In this document: in pieces, positions 52,754-60,132 of the stretch
Layout of the letters: every line of letters starts with the position of its first letter
Numbering within the stretch: position 1 is the stretch's first letter
Assembly: GCA_963723165.1 (NCBI GenBank)
Contig: CAVRPP010000005.1
Span: 186,001-250,000 of the forward strand
Reading direction: 5' to 3'
DNA: 64,000 nt
Origin: UBA4744 sp963723165
Lineage (GTDB): Bacteria; Actinomycetota; Acidimicrobiia; Spongiisociales; UBA4744
Made by a program: the position numbers and the translations under genes
The notes under the pieces: generated by a model
Database searches by the model: none
Told to the model about the DNA's origin: nothing
The model's input: only the letters and a program-made list of their open reading frames with translations

Positions 52754-54001
52754 CTATCGGCGGCGCCTGCCGCGGGCGGCCCGGACTGTGGTGCGTTTCA
52801 TCTCCGGGCGAATGAGATGTTCCGGCGCTTCCCAAGCGGTCAGATCGTCCAGTCGCTCGTCGTTGGAGAACATCTTGACGATGGGTTCGCTGAGCCCTGC
52901 CTCGATTTGCACCTTGTGCACCATCTCGATCTGGTCCCATTCGACAAAGGTGACGACGAGACCTTCTTCGCCGGCCCGGGCCGTGCGGCCCGAGCGGTGC
53001 ACGTACGTCTTTGAGTCTTCCGGCGGGTCGAAGTGGAGCACGATGTCCACACCCTCGATGTCCAGACCACGGGCCGCGACGTTGGTGGCCACCAGGACTT
53101 TGCTGTGCCCATCTGCAAAGGCGGCCAGCATCCGTTCCCGCTTGCCCTGGGGAAGGTTGCCATGGATGGGCCGGGCGGCAACGCCCAGGTCGCGAAGTTC
53201 ATCAGCTACTTGATCGCAGCCCCGCTTCGTTCGAACAAAGACCAGCGTTCGCTCCGCCGATGCTGCAATCCTGGCAGCCATCTTTGCCTTGTCCATGCGG
53301 TGCACCTGGATGAATCGATGCTCCGACGTCTCCACGGTCACCGAATCGGACGCCACCTCATGGAAGACCGGATCCTCCATGTAGCTGTCGATGAGCGCCC
53401 CCACGCTTCCGCCCAGGGTGGCGGAGAACAGCATCGTCTGGTGGTTTCCCTCCACCGCTCGCATGATCCATCGCACCTGGGGGAGGAAACCGAGATCGGA
53501 CATCTCGTCGGCCTCGTCGATCACAGCCATCTCAACCCCGTTGAGGGCCAGGGCCTTCCGCTCGTACAAATCGATGAGGCGTCCCGGAGTCGCAACAACG
53601 ATTTCAGCCCCGCGATCCAGGGCATCCATTTGCTGCTGCATCGAGACACCGCCATAGATGGCGACCACCTCATGGCCCCGAGCTCGGGCAAGCGGTCGTA
53701 GAGCGTCGGTCACCTGGGAACACAGCTCCCGGGTAGGAACCAGCACCAGCGCCACGGGCCGGTTGTTCTCGGCGTCCTTGAGGTTCTGAATGATCGGCAG
53801 CCCGAAGGCCAGGGTCTTGCCCGATCCGGTCTTGGCTTTGCCGCACACGTCCCGGCCGCTCAGAGCATCCGGGATGGTGAGAGCCTGAATCGGGAAGGGA
53901 GCGGCGATGCCGCCTCCTTCAAGGACATCGACCAGATCGCCGGCGATACCGAGTTCGGCGAATGATGTTGCGGTGTTGAGGTGTTCGGCGGCGATGGCCA
54001 C
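52754..54001 (-). CDS. DEAD-box RNA helicase
   Basis: The 415-residue helicase has the Q-motif region F-P-I-Q-A-L-T-I-P (about 34-42), Walker A A-K-T-G-S-G-K-T near 56, P-T-R-E-L, D-E-A-D in V-I-D-E-A-D-E-M, motif III S-A-T, and motif VI H-R-S-G-R-T-A-R-A-G. The C-terminus is short and basic (R-G-R-R-R-R), which may help RNA binding. Start GTG 54001 has A-G-G-A-G four bases upstream; an open frame to 54124 extends into the divergent GNAT gene promoter region and is not conserved. It is expected to act in RNA turnover or ribosome assembly. Confidence 0.93.
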   Translation of the reverse strand: MAIAAEHLNTATSFAELGIAGDLVDVLEGGGIAAPFPIQALTIPDALSGRDVCGKAKTGSGKTLAFGLPIIQNLKDAENNRPVALVLVPTRELCSQVTDALRPLARARGHEVVAIYGGVSMQQQMDALDRGAEIVVATPGRLIDLYERKALALNGVEMAVIDEADEMSDLGFLPQVRWIMRAVEGNHQTMLFSATLGGSVGALIDSYMEDPVFHEVASDSVTVETSEHRFIQVHRMDKAKMAARIAASAERTLVFVRTKRGCDQVADELRDLGVAARPIHGNLPQGKRERMLAAFADGHSKVLVATNVAARGLDIEGVDIVLHFDPPEDSKTYVHRSGRTARAGEEGLVVTFVEWDQIEMVHKVQIEAGLSEPIVKMFSNDERLDDLTAWEAPEHLIRPEMKRTTVRAARGRRRR

Positions 54002-54156
54002 GGTGCTCCTGAAGTACGGGGACGGCTCGATCCGGGCGGAGAGCCGCCGGGAAGGTTTTTCCCGGAGCCCCCACCATACCCGTCCGGCGGAGAAACCCAT
54101 AGCGTTGACCGTGATTGGCGACACCCCGACAAGGCTTCGGTACCCTTGATCCGGTC

Positions 54157-55110
54157 ATGCACCACCTCCATTTAGAGCCTGCGGCGCCCTCCGACGCAGA
54201 GCCAATCCACGCTCTCGTCCGAAAATCTGAAATCCACGACCGGGAACCGCTCGTGACTCCGATCCAGGAGATCCGGGAGCTCTTTCAGGATCCGCATCTC
54301 GACCCGACCGAGGACGTGCGGTTGGCTGTTCTCGGGGACCGCCCTGTTGGCTGGGGTCACGTCTGGCACCATCCGAGCGGGGAGCGTTTGGAGCGAGCAT
54401 TCTTGTTCGGCACCGTCGATCCTGAGTGGCGCGGACGAGGAATCGGACGGGCCATATTTGGCTGGCAGCTCGAAAGGGCGCGGATCATACTGAGCACCTA
54501 CCCGGAAAGCCTTCCCCGATTTGTCAAGACCTCTGCCTGGGAGTGGTTGAGCGACGCCCAACACCTGTATGAGCGCTTTGGTCTTGAACCGGTCCGCTGG
54601 TTCGATGAACTCCTTAGACCACTCGAACCTCCCCTGGCGATCGCCGGGATCGATGGAGCACACATCGAGCCGTGGAACGAAAACCGATCGGACGAGGTCC
54701 GCCTCCTCCACAACCAGGCGTTCGCCGATCATTGGGGATCGGGATCGATCGACCCCGAAGCCTGGGCGGACAGGCTGACAAGCTTCGGAACGCGGTTGGA
54801 CCTCAGTGTGATCGCTCTGGCAGACAGCCGGGTCGTCGGTTACAGCATCAATGAGGTCTACCCGGAAGACGAAGAACTGCTCGGTCGCCGCGACGGGTGG
54901 ATCGGCACGCTCGGCGTCGACCGGGACCACCGGGGAGGCGGCATAGGATCTGCCCTGATCGCAACGTCGCTCGAACTTTTCCGGCGGGCGGGACTGACCC
55001 ATGCATCGATCGGCGTCGACGCAGACAGTCCGACCGGCGCCCACCATCTGTACCGCCGACTCGGTTTCGAAATGGAGAAGCGAAGCGTCACGCACCAGCT
55101 GGAGTTGTGA
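54157..55110 (+). CDS. Tandem GNAT acetyltransferase (mycothiol synthase-like)
   Basis: The 317-residue protein has two GNAT repeats. The first contains F-G-T-V-D-P-E-W-R-G-R-G-I-G-R-A (residues about 84-99, acetyl-CoA loop R-G-R-G-I-G), the second L-G-V-D-R-D-H-R-G-G-G-I-G-S-A-L near 262. Two-domain GNATs of this size include mycothiol synthase MshD, which acetylates the cysteinyl amine in the last step of mycothiol synthesis, but similar double GNATs have other roles, so this is only a suggestion. No other mycothiol gene is nearby. It is divergent from the helicase. Confidence 0.8.
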   Translation: MHHLHLEPAAPSDAEPIHALVRKSEIHDREPLVTPIQEIRELFQDPHLDPTEDVRLAVLGDRPVGWGHVWHHPSGERLERAFLFGTVDPEWRGRGIGRAIFGWQLERARIILSTYPESLPRFVKTSAWEWLSDAQHLYERFGLEPVRWFDELLRPLEPPLAIAGIDGAHIEPWNENRSDEVRLLHNQAFADHWGSGSIDPEAWADRLTSFGTRLDLSVIALADSRVVGYSINEVYPEDEELLGRRDGWIGTLGVDRDHRGGGIGSALIATSLELFRRAGLTHASIGVDADSPTGAHHLYRRLGFEMEKRSVTHQLEL

Positions 55111-55195
55111 GACGATTCGGAGAGGCCGTCTCACATCGGGGCGCTGGCAGACGAAATCGCTTCCGTAGGTCTGGATCAATCAAGAAGGGGCGAGC

Positions 55196-55585
55196 ATGGC
55201 AATCCGCTTCGATGCTTTCGGGATCATCGTCGACAACATGGCGGCCTCATTGGCCTTCTACCGACTTGTGGGCGTCGACATTGCCGACGGGGCAGAGGAT
55301 GAATCGCACGTCGAGGCGTTCCTACCGGGCGGGATCCGCATGATGTTTGATACGGTGGAACTGGTTCGCGGTTTCAATGTCTGGGAGCCCCCGGTGGGCG
55401 GGCATCGGATCGGCCTGGCGTTCTTATGCGAAACACCGGAGGCGGTCGATGAGATGCACGTGACGCTGGTTCGCGCCGGTCACCGTAGCCACCTCGCTCC
55501 GTTCGATGCACCATGGGGTCAGCGCTATGCGACCGTCCTGGATCCCGACGGCAACCCTGTCGACCTATTCGCTCCTCGTGCTTGA
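55196..55585 (+). CDS. VOC/glyoxalase-like protein
   Basis: A 129-residue protein with the vicinal-oxygen-chelate fold: F-G-I-I-V-D-N-M-A-A-S-L-A-F-Y near the start, then W-G-Q-R-Y-A-T-V-L-D-P-D-G-N-P-V-D-L-F at the end. The first metal ligand of glyoxalase I (His) is replaced by a hydrophobic residue, so metal binding and catalysis are uncertain; the protein may bind a small molecule or antibiotic. It overlaps the convergent DUF385 gene by 21 bases. Confidence 0.85.
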   Translation: MAIRFDAFGIIVDNMAASLAFYRLVGVDIADGAEDESHVEAFLPGGIRMMFDTVELVRGFNVWEPPVGGHRIGLAFLCETPEAVDEMHVTLVRAGHRSHLAPFDAPWGQRYATVLDPDGNPVDLFAPRA

Positions 55586-56041
55586 CCCCGTCAACGGACG
55601 GATGATCACCAGAGCCCGGTCTTCTGCGTACCGCTCGAGATCAGACCGATCCGGGTCCGGCGGCAATCCTTCTCTCCTCATGATGGCGCCGATCATTCTC
55701 GGATGGCGTCGCAGCCGGTAGTACAAGAAATCGGCCACCTGCGTTCGATCGGTGATTGGCTCGGCGATACCGGAGAAACGACGAGACCGAACCCTGACCT
55801 CTACCTGTGGGTCCGCCTGGATGTTGCGAAACCAGTCGGCCCGGTCGCCCTGTGCCGACGCCACGTAGATTGCACCGTCGATCTCCTCGTACTGAAGCGG
55901 CGTCACTCGGGGCCGGCCGGTCTTGCGACCGGTGGTGATGAGCAGCAGCACCAACCGGCCATATACCGGCCCGAGTCCAAGGGCGTAGAGGATCTGCGGT
56001 GGCTTCTTGATCCACCGAAGGAGCCGTCTCGACATCCGCAT
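55565..56041 (-). CDS. DUF385 / F420-dependent nitroreductase-fold protein
   Basis: A 158-residue split-barrel protein: N-terminal helix (W-I-K-K-P-P-Q-I-L-Y), then L-L-I-T-T-G-R-K-T-G-R-P-R-V-T-P-L (residues about 32-48), V-A-S-A-Q-G-D-R-A-D-W-F-R-N-I and P-Q-V-E-V-R-V. It is the second DUF385 protein in the window and a likely user of coenzyme F420. The ATG at 56041 was chosen because the family usually starts here and a ribosome site (G-G-A-G-G) lies 13 bases upstream; a longer frame to 56158 adds an Ala/Ser-rich extension that overlaps the divergent gene. Confidence 0.8.
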   Translation of the reverse strand: MRMSRRLLRWIKKPPQILYALGLGPVYGRLVLLLITTGRKTGRPRVTPLQYEEIDGAIYVASAQGDRADWFRNIQADPQVEVRVRSRRFSGIAEPITDRTQVADFLYYRLRRHPRMIGAIMRREGLPPDPDRSDLERYAEDRALVIIRPLTGSSTRSE

Positions 56042-56124
56042 AGGGGCGACACTTCCTCCGAACGTCTCCCAACCTACTCCCGACGATGGGTCCGCAGGGG
56101 CCGCCGCCTGCGTATTCTCTGATT

Positions 56125-56613
56125 GTGCATCGTTCTCCTCCTCGCCCGGGATCGCCACCGGTTCTCCCTGCCCGCCCGGGAGCTTTGACCACGGTGTGGG
56201 TGGTGGTCAACCTCGTCAACCTCCTGCAGGCTGCCGGATTCGCCTCGCGAGTTATCGATCCTGACATGAACCGCATCATGGGCGCTGTCATCATCGGGTT
56301 GGGCATTCCGGCCGGCCTGGCATTGGTGAGTTTCATTCGTTCCGGCAGCGGCTGGCGGTTCTACGCCGGACCCGTCTCCTTCATGGTTTTTGTGGCCGTC
56401 GAATTCTCGCTCGACTACCTGGTGGAACTGGAGTTCCGGTCGCCCAGAAGGCCGGAGATCCTCATTCCCTATCTTGTCCTGTTCTTTGGAAGCATCGTGC
56501 TGATGGGAGCCCCCATGCTTCGCATCGATCGTCGTCGCTGGGCAGTTACGGCATTGACGGCATTGCTGCTGCTGGGAGCCATGGGCTACGCGCTGGTCGA
56601 GGGCGTCGCCTGA
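56125..56613 (+). CDS. Multi-pass membrane protein of unknown function
   Basis: A protein of about 162 residues with four hydrophobic segments (about 20-38, 52-72, 77-97 and 110-160, the last divided in two). An R-R-P-E-I-L-I-P-Y loop lies before the third pair. The family is not recognised. The start is uncertain: GTG 56125 lacks a ribosome site but follows a T-A-T-T-C-T hexamer, so a leaderless message is possible; other in-frame GTG codons occur near 56190. It is divergent from the DUF385 gene. Confidence 0.6.
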   Translation: MHRSPPRPGSPPVLPARPGALTTVWVVVNLVNLLQAAGFASRVIDPDMNRIMGAVIIGLGIPAGLALVSFIRSGSGWRFYAGPVSFMVFVAVEFSLDYLVELEFRSPRRPEILIPYLVLFFGSIVLMGAPMLRIDRRRWAVTALTALLLLGAMGYALVEGVA

Positions 56614-56675
56614 TCCAGCGCCGGCTCCGCACGGCCGCGCTAGCGTCCGGAGCAAAACGTAGGGTGGAGGCAGCC

Positions 56676-57437
56676 ATGGAAATTCAGGGGGTCTCGGCAA
56701 TCGTTACTGGTGGTGCCTCCGGGTTGGGGGCCGCCACCGCCCGCCGGCTTGCTGCGGCCGGCGCCCGGGTCATGATCGCAGACCTGCAAGGTGCCGCCGG
56801 CCGGGAGCTCGCAGAAGAGATTGGAGGCGCCTTCTGCCAGACGGATGTGACGGTGGCCGACCAGGTCCAGTTGGCCGTCCAGCAGGCGTCCCGGGCCGGT
56901 GATCTGAGAGTTCTGGTCAACTGCGCAGGTATAGGGCCACCCACTCGAACGCTCAACCGCGAGGGCGAACCGATGGACCTGGAACTCTTCTCCAAGATTG
57001 TCGAGATCAATCTGGTCGGCACATTCAACGCGATACGACTTGCGGCCGCCGCCATGGCCCGCACCGATCCGCTTGCCGGCGGTCAACGGGGCGTGATAGT
57101 CAATACGGCTTCCGTAGCCGCCTTCGACGGCCAGATCGGACAGGCAGCGTATGCGGCGTCCAAAGGAGGCATCGTTGGAATGACGCTGCCGATTGCTCGC
57201 GACCTGGCCGTGCTCGGTATCAGGGTCAACACGATCGCCCCCGGCATCATCGACACGCCGTTGCTGGCCGGTCTACCGGAACCGGCCCGCGAATCCCTCG
57301 CAACCCAGGTCTTGTTCCCCAAACGCCTGGGACGGCCGGATGAGTACGCGGACCTCGCTCACCACATCATTAGCAATGACTACCTCAACGCCGAGACCAT
57401 CCGCATGGATGGCGGCATCCGTATGCCGCCGAAGTGA
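56676..57437 (+). CDS. Short-chain dehydrogenase, HSD10/3-hydroxyacyl-CoA dehydrogenase type II-like
   Basis: The 253-residue SDR has V-T-G-G-A-S-G-L-G-A-A-T (residues about 11-22), D-L-Q in the NAD-specific position after the second strand, N-C-A-G-I near 85, and Y-A-A-S-K in the catalytic Y-x-x-x-K position. The stretch L-N-R-E-G-E-P-M-D-L-E-L-F and the C-terminal R-M-D-G-G-I-R-M-P-P-K are typical of the HSD17B10/2-methyl-3-hydroxybutyryl-CoA dehydrogenase group, which oxidises hydroxyacyl-CoA in branched-chain amino acid and fatty acid breakdown. ATG 56676 follows a G-G-T-G-G-A-G-G site. Confidence 0.88.
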   Translation: MEIQGVSAIVTGGASGLGAATARRLAAAGARVMIADLQGAAGRELAEEIGGAFCQTDVTVADQVQLAVQQASRAGDLRVLVNCAGIGPPTRTLNREGEPMDLELFSKIVEINLVGTFNAIRLAAAAMARTDPLAGGQRGVIVNTASVAAFDGQIGQAAYAASKGGIVGMTLPIARDLAVLGIRVNTIAPGIIDTPLLAGLPEPARESLATQVLFPKRLGRPDEYADLAHHIISNDYLNAETIRMDGGIRMPPK

Positions 57438-57576
57438 CCCCGGCGAACGACCCGGGAACCGGATGGCGGGAACCGGGCGCCGGCCGAAATCGTTCTTTGC
57501 CCGAGCACAACCACACTGCGTGGTGATATGTTTACAGCAAGGCAAACGGAACCGGATGGTGAAAGGAGAAGGCACA

Positions 57577-57873
57577 GTGGACTTCGCAGGAATGCTACGC
57601 ACCCGGACGGAGCGAGACACCGCCATACGCGTGATAATCGACCTTACGACTGAACGGCTGCGCCTTCGCTCTGGGGACACCGAGATTGCCGACTGGAGCC
57701 TCGACGATATCCGCGTCAACGCCCAGGCCGACGGCTTCCACATCAAGGCCGAAGGTGAAGAGATCATCCTCGATCTTGCTCAGGACGCGGAGTTCGCCGT
57801 CGCCCTGGGACTCCATAGCGCCCCAGTCGGCCTCGCCCGCCGCATGTCCATGGTTCGCGATCGGGCAAGCTAG
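57577..57873 (+). CDS. Small soluble hypothetical protein
   Basis: A 98-residue protein with GTG start at 57577, eight bases after an A-A-A-G-G-A-G ribosome site; an ATG at 57556 in the same frame lies before that site. The sequence has alternating strands (R-V-I-I-D-L-T-T-E-R-L-R-L, W-S-L-D-D-I-R-V-N, F-H-I-K-A-E-G-E-E-I-I-L-D-L) suggesting a small beta-rich fold. I do not recognise the family. It stands between the HSD10-like SDR and a convergent small zinc-ribbon gene. Confidence 0.6.
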   Translation: MDFAGMLRTRTERDTAIRVIIDLTTERLRLRSGDTEIADWSLDDIRVNAQADGFHIKAEGEEIILDLAQDAEFAVALGLHSAPVGLARRMSMVRDRAS

Positions 57874-58030
57874 CCGCAGCGCCAAGAAGAGGCCGTATTC
57901 ATTGCACCTTTCGCCGCATGCCCGTTTGGTCTGACCGGATCCCACACTTTGAGCGGTACAGCCAACACTAGGAGTGAGTTCGATCTGGAGATCCCCCTCG
58001 CCGGAGCCGGCGTGGAGCTGTGGAGCAACG

Positions 58031-58228
58031 CTATCCGACGGCCGCGCCGGTCATCCACGAGAAGCTGTCGACGGCGAGATCCGGATCGAGATCCGGGAAC
58101 GCCGGGTGTTCGCTGAGGTCGACGCTCACCCGACCGCATCGCTTGCAGACGATCCGTATGAGGCCGGGCCCCGCCCAGTAGGACGTGTCGTCATGGTTGA
58201 GTTCGCTACGCTTCCTGCTCCCCCGCAT
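58031..58228 (-). CDS. Small protein with C-x-x-C, zinc-ribbon-like
   Basis: A 65-residue protein with ATG 58228 and a strong ribosome site (G-G-G-A-G-G-G) six bases upstream. It is basic at the start and has one C-K-R-C motif (residues about 29-32) followed by G-R-V-S-V-D-L. One C-x-x-C alone is half of a normal zinc ribbon, so metal binding would need a dimer or other ligands. The family is unknown. Confidence 0.5.
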   Translation of the reverse strand: MRGSRKRSELNHDDTSYWAGPGLIRIVCKRCGRVSVDLSEHPAFPDLDPDLAVDSFSWMTGAAVG

Positions 58229-58393
58229 GGAAAACCCTCCCAGGTGTATTCTGGTGCTTCGCGGCAGGTATCGGCGAATTCGAAGATTCCTCGCGGAGGG
58301 TTTGAGATTCTACGCTTTTGACTAGTTACCGTTGGCCGGCGGTCGTTTCGAATTCCGCCGCGCTTGCTTGCCGGCGCCTTGCCAGTTTTGTCC

Positions 58394-58891
58394 TCACGCC
58401 CAGGGGTCGGAGCCGTCCGGGATCTCCGGCGGGGTCAGTTCGGAAGGAGGACGCTGCGCCGGATCCGGTTGCTCTTCCTGATGCTCGAAGGTCTTCCACC
58501 GTTCCCGGGCGGTCTTGATCCCGAACACCCGGTTGATCGTCCACATGAACTCGTCTTCGTCGAGATCTCCTTTGCGGAAGACTGCCACGACGCCGTCGGT
58601 CTTGGCCTTCTTCTCGAGCGATTCACTGTCCGAACCTGTCAGATAGATGACGGGAATATCGCTGGTCACTCCAACGCGTCGAAGTCGATCCAGGACCGTG
58701 AGACCGTCCGCCCCCGGCAGATAGTGGTCCAGCAAAATCAGTCCGGGTTGCTCCTTGGCAGCGATCCACGCAGCGTGCACGCCGTCCTCGGCGGTGACAA
58801 CGTCGAAGTCCCGTTCTTCGAAGAAGCGGCTGAGAATCTTGGAATAGACCTTGTCGTCGTCAACGATCAGGATCTTGTTGCCGGTTTGGAT
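58394..58891 (-). CDS. Single-domain response regulator with no canonical start codon
   Basis: A receiver-domain protein of about 165 residues: I-L-I-V-D-D-D-K-V at the start (acidic triad), the phospho-Asp in L-I-L-L-D-H-Y-L-P-G-A-D-G, Y-L-T-G-S-D in the switch-Thr region and F-R-K-G-D near the Lys, followed by a charged, Pro-rich tail. It has no output domain. Between the nearest upstream in-frame stop and the receiver start there is no ATG, GTG or TTG; the first GTG in frame (58780) would delete the first third of the domain, including the acidic residues. ATC at 58891, eight bases after a G-A-G-G site, is the best candidate. A sequence error or rare start is possible. Confidence 0.75.
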   Translation of the reverse strand: MQTGNKILIVDDDKVYSKILSRFFEERDFDVVTAEDGVHAAWIAAKEQPGLILLDHYLPGADGLTVLDRLRRVGVTSDIPVIYLTGSDSESLEKKAKTDGVVAVFRKGDLDEDEFMWTINRVFGIKTARERWKTFEHQEEQPDPAQRPPSELTPPEIPDGSDPWA

Positions 58892-58965
58892 GAGCTCTAC
58901 CTCACTCGTCTTGAATCATCAACTGTACCGTCGTTCTTCGGTTCCGTTGCGCCTACGATCGACCT

Positions 58966-60090
58966 GTGACAGTGAACGCGGTACCCGATGACCTCGATGC
59001 GACCCGGCGGAGCCTGGCGGCCCACAGCTTGATGGCCACCGCTTCGGGATACCTCACCTCCGAGGTTGCACTCGCCCTGCCTTTCGAGAGCCTCACGCCG
59101 TTCAAGAACCTCGTGCGCCGCTTCTTCTCTACTGCGGACTGGTCGCCGGCCGACGTCGATGCGCTCAGCGCGGTCGTGACCCCGCATCTCCAGGGAGGTT
59201 GGTGGCAACATGACCTGGGGGCAGGGATGTGGCTGGCCTACGGCATCCGGGAAGGAAGATTCGAGTTGTGGGCCGGCGGGGCCGCCACGCCTGCCCCGTC
59301 GATCTTCGACCGGGTGTTCGACGGTCCCGTCGTCCCGGAGGCAACCCCCCATCCCCGCAAGGTCAAGTTCACAACCGGCGGGATCCCGGCGCCTGGAATC
59401 TGGTACCGGCGCAACGATTCTGGCACCCCGGACGACCCCCGGGTGGAGAGGCTCTTTGCCGAACCAGACGTAACCGACGTCATGGTGGCGGGCGACTTCA
59501 TCACCATCGGTATCACCGCCCGATCCTCATGGGAGAGTCGCCTGGAGCCCCTCCTGGCACTAGTGATAGAGCTCTTCGCAGGTGCCGATGCTGTTCATCT
59601 TCCGCCGGTGAGAACAAGGGAGGAACTCATCCACGAAGCCGGCCGGGCAGTCTCGCAAGGCCGTCCCGAGGAACTGCATCTGCTTGATCCCAACGACGGC
59701 GCGGACCGGGCACGCCTGCTGGAGGCGATGGAGAGCAACGATCCCCGGGTCCGACGGATCGCCGTCGCGGTTCTGCTTGAAGCCGACGATGCAGACGTTC
59801 GTCGACAGGTCGTTGAACGCGGCATGGGTGACTCGTCCCGCCTCGTGCGGCGCACCGCAGTCGACGCAGCCGCCGACACCCAGGACAATCACTTCCGCCA
59901 CTTCTTTGAGGCTTCACTTGCTGATGAGGACGCCTGGATCCGCTGGAAAGCCGTACGCTCGCTCGGGGAGCTCGGATTGGACCAAAGCCGAACGAGGGTC
60001 GAATCGATGGTCGACGATCCCGACTTCCAGGTCCGTTTTGAAGTCGCGACGGTGCTGCGCCACACCGGCGACCAGCACTCATCAGGCTGA
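58966..60090 (+). CDS. Nfu_N-domain and HEAT-repeat fusion protein
   Basis: The 374-residue protein has three parts. Residues 1-115 are an unclassified domain rich in Trp and Phe. Residues about 125-210 match the Nfu/NifU N-terminal domain (V-K-F-T-T-G-G-I, then R-V-E-R-L-F-A-E-P-D-V-T-D-V-M-V-A-G-D-F-I-T-I). Residues about 235-370 are HEAT-like repeats (D-P-R-V-R-R-I-A-V-A-V-L-L-E, S-R-L-V-R-R-T-A-V-D-A, A-W-I-R-W-K-A-V-R-S-L-G-E-L-G). No Cys-x-x-Cys scaffold domain is present, so it is not an iron-sulfur scaffold itself. A protein-interaction role is likely. Its start is at 58966, divergent from the response regulator. Confidence 0.8.
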   Translation: MTVNAVPDDLDATRRSLAAHSLMATASGYLTSEVALALPFESLTPFKNLVRRFFSTADWSPADVDALSAVVTPHLQGGWWQHDLGAGMWLAYGIREGRFELWAGGAATPAPSIFDRVFDGPVVPEATPHPRKVKFTTGGIPAPGIWYRRNDSGTPDDPRVERLFAEPDVTDVMVAGDFITIGITARSSWESRLEPLLALVIELFAGADAVHLPPVRTREELIHEAGRAVSQGRPEELHLLDPNDGADRARLLEAMESNDPRVRRIAVAVLLEADDADVRRQVVERGMGDSSRLVRRTAVDAAADTQDNHFRHFFEASLADEDAWIRWKAVRSLGELGLDQSRTRVESMVDDPDFQVRFEVATVLRHTGDQHSSG

Positions 60091-60132
60091 CACCGGATCG
60101 GCGCAGGCCGGGACTGGTTAGCCTTCCCGCCC

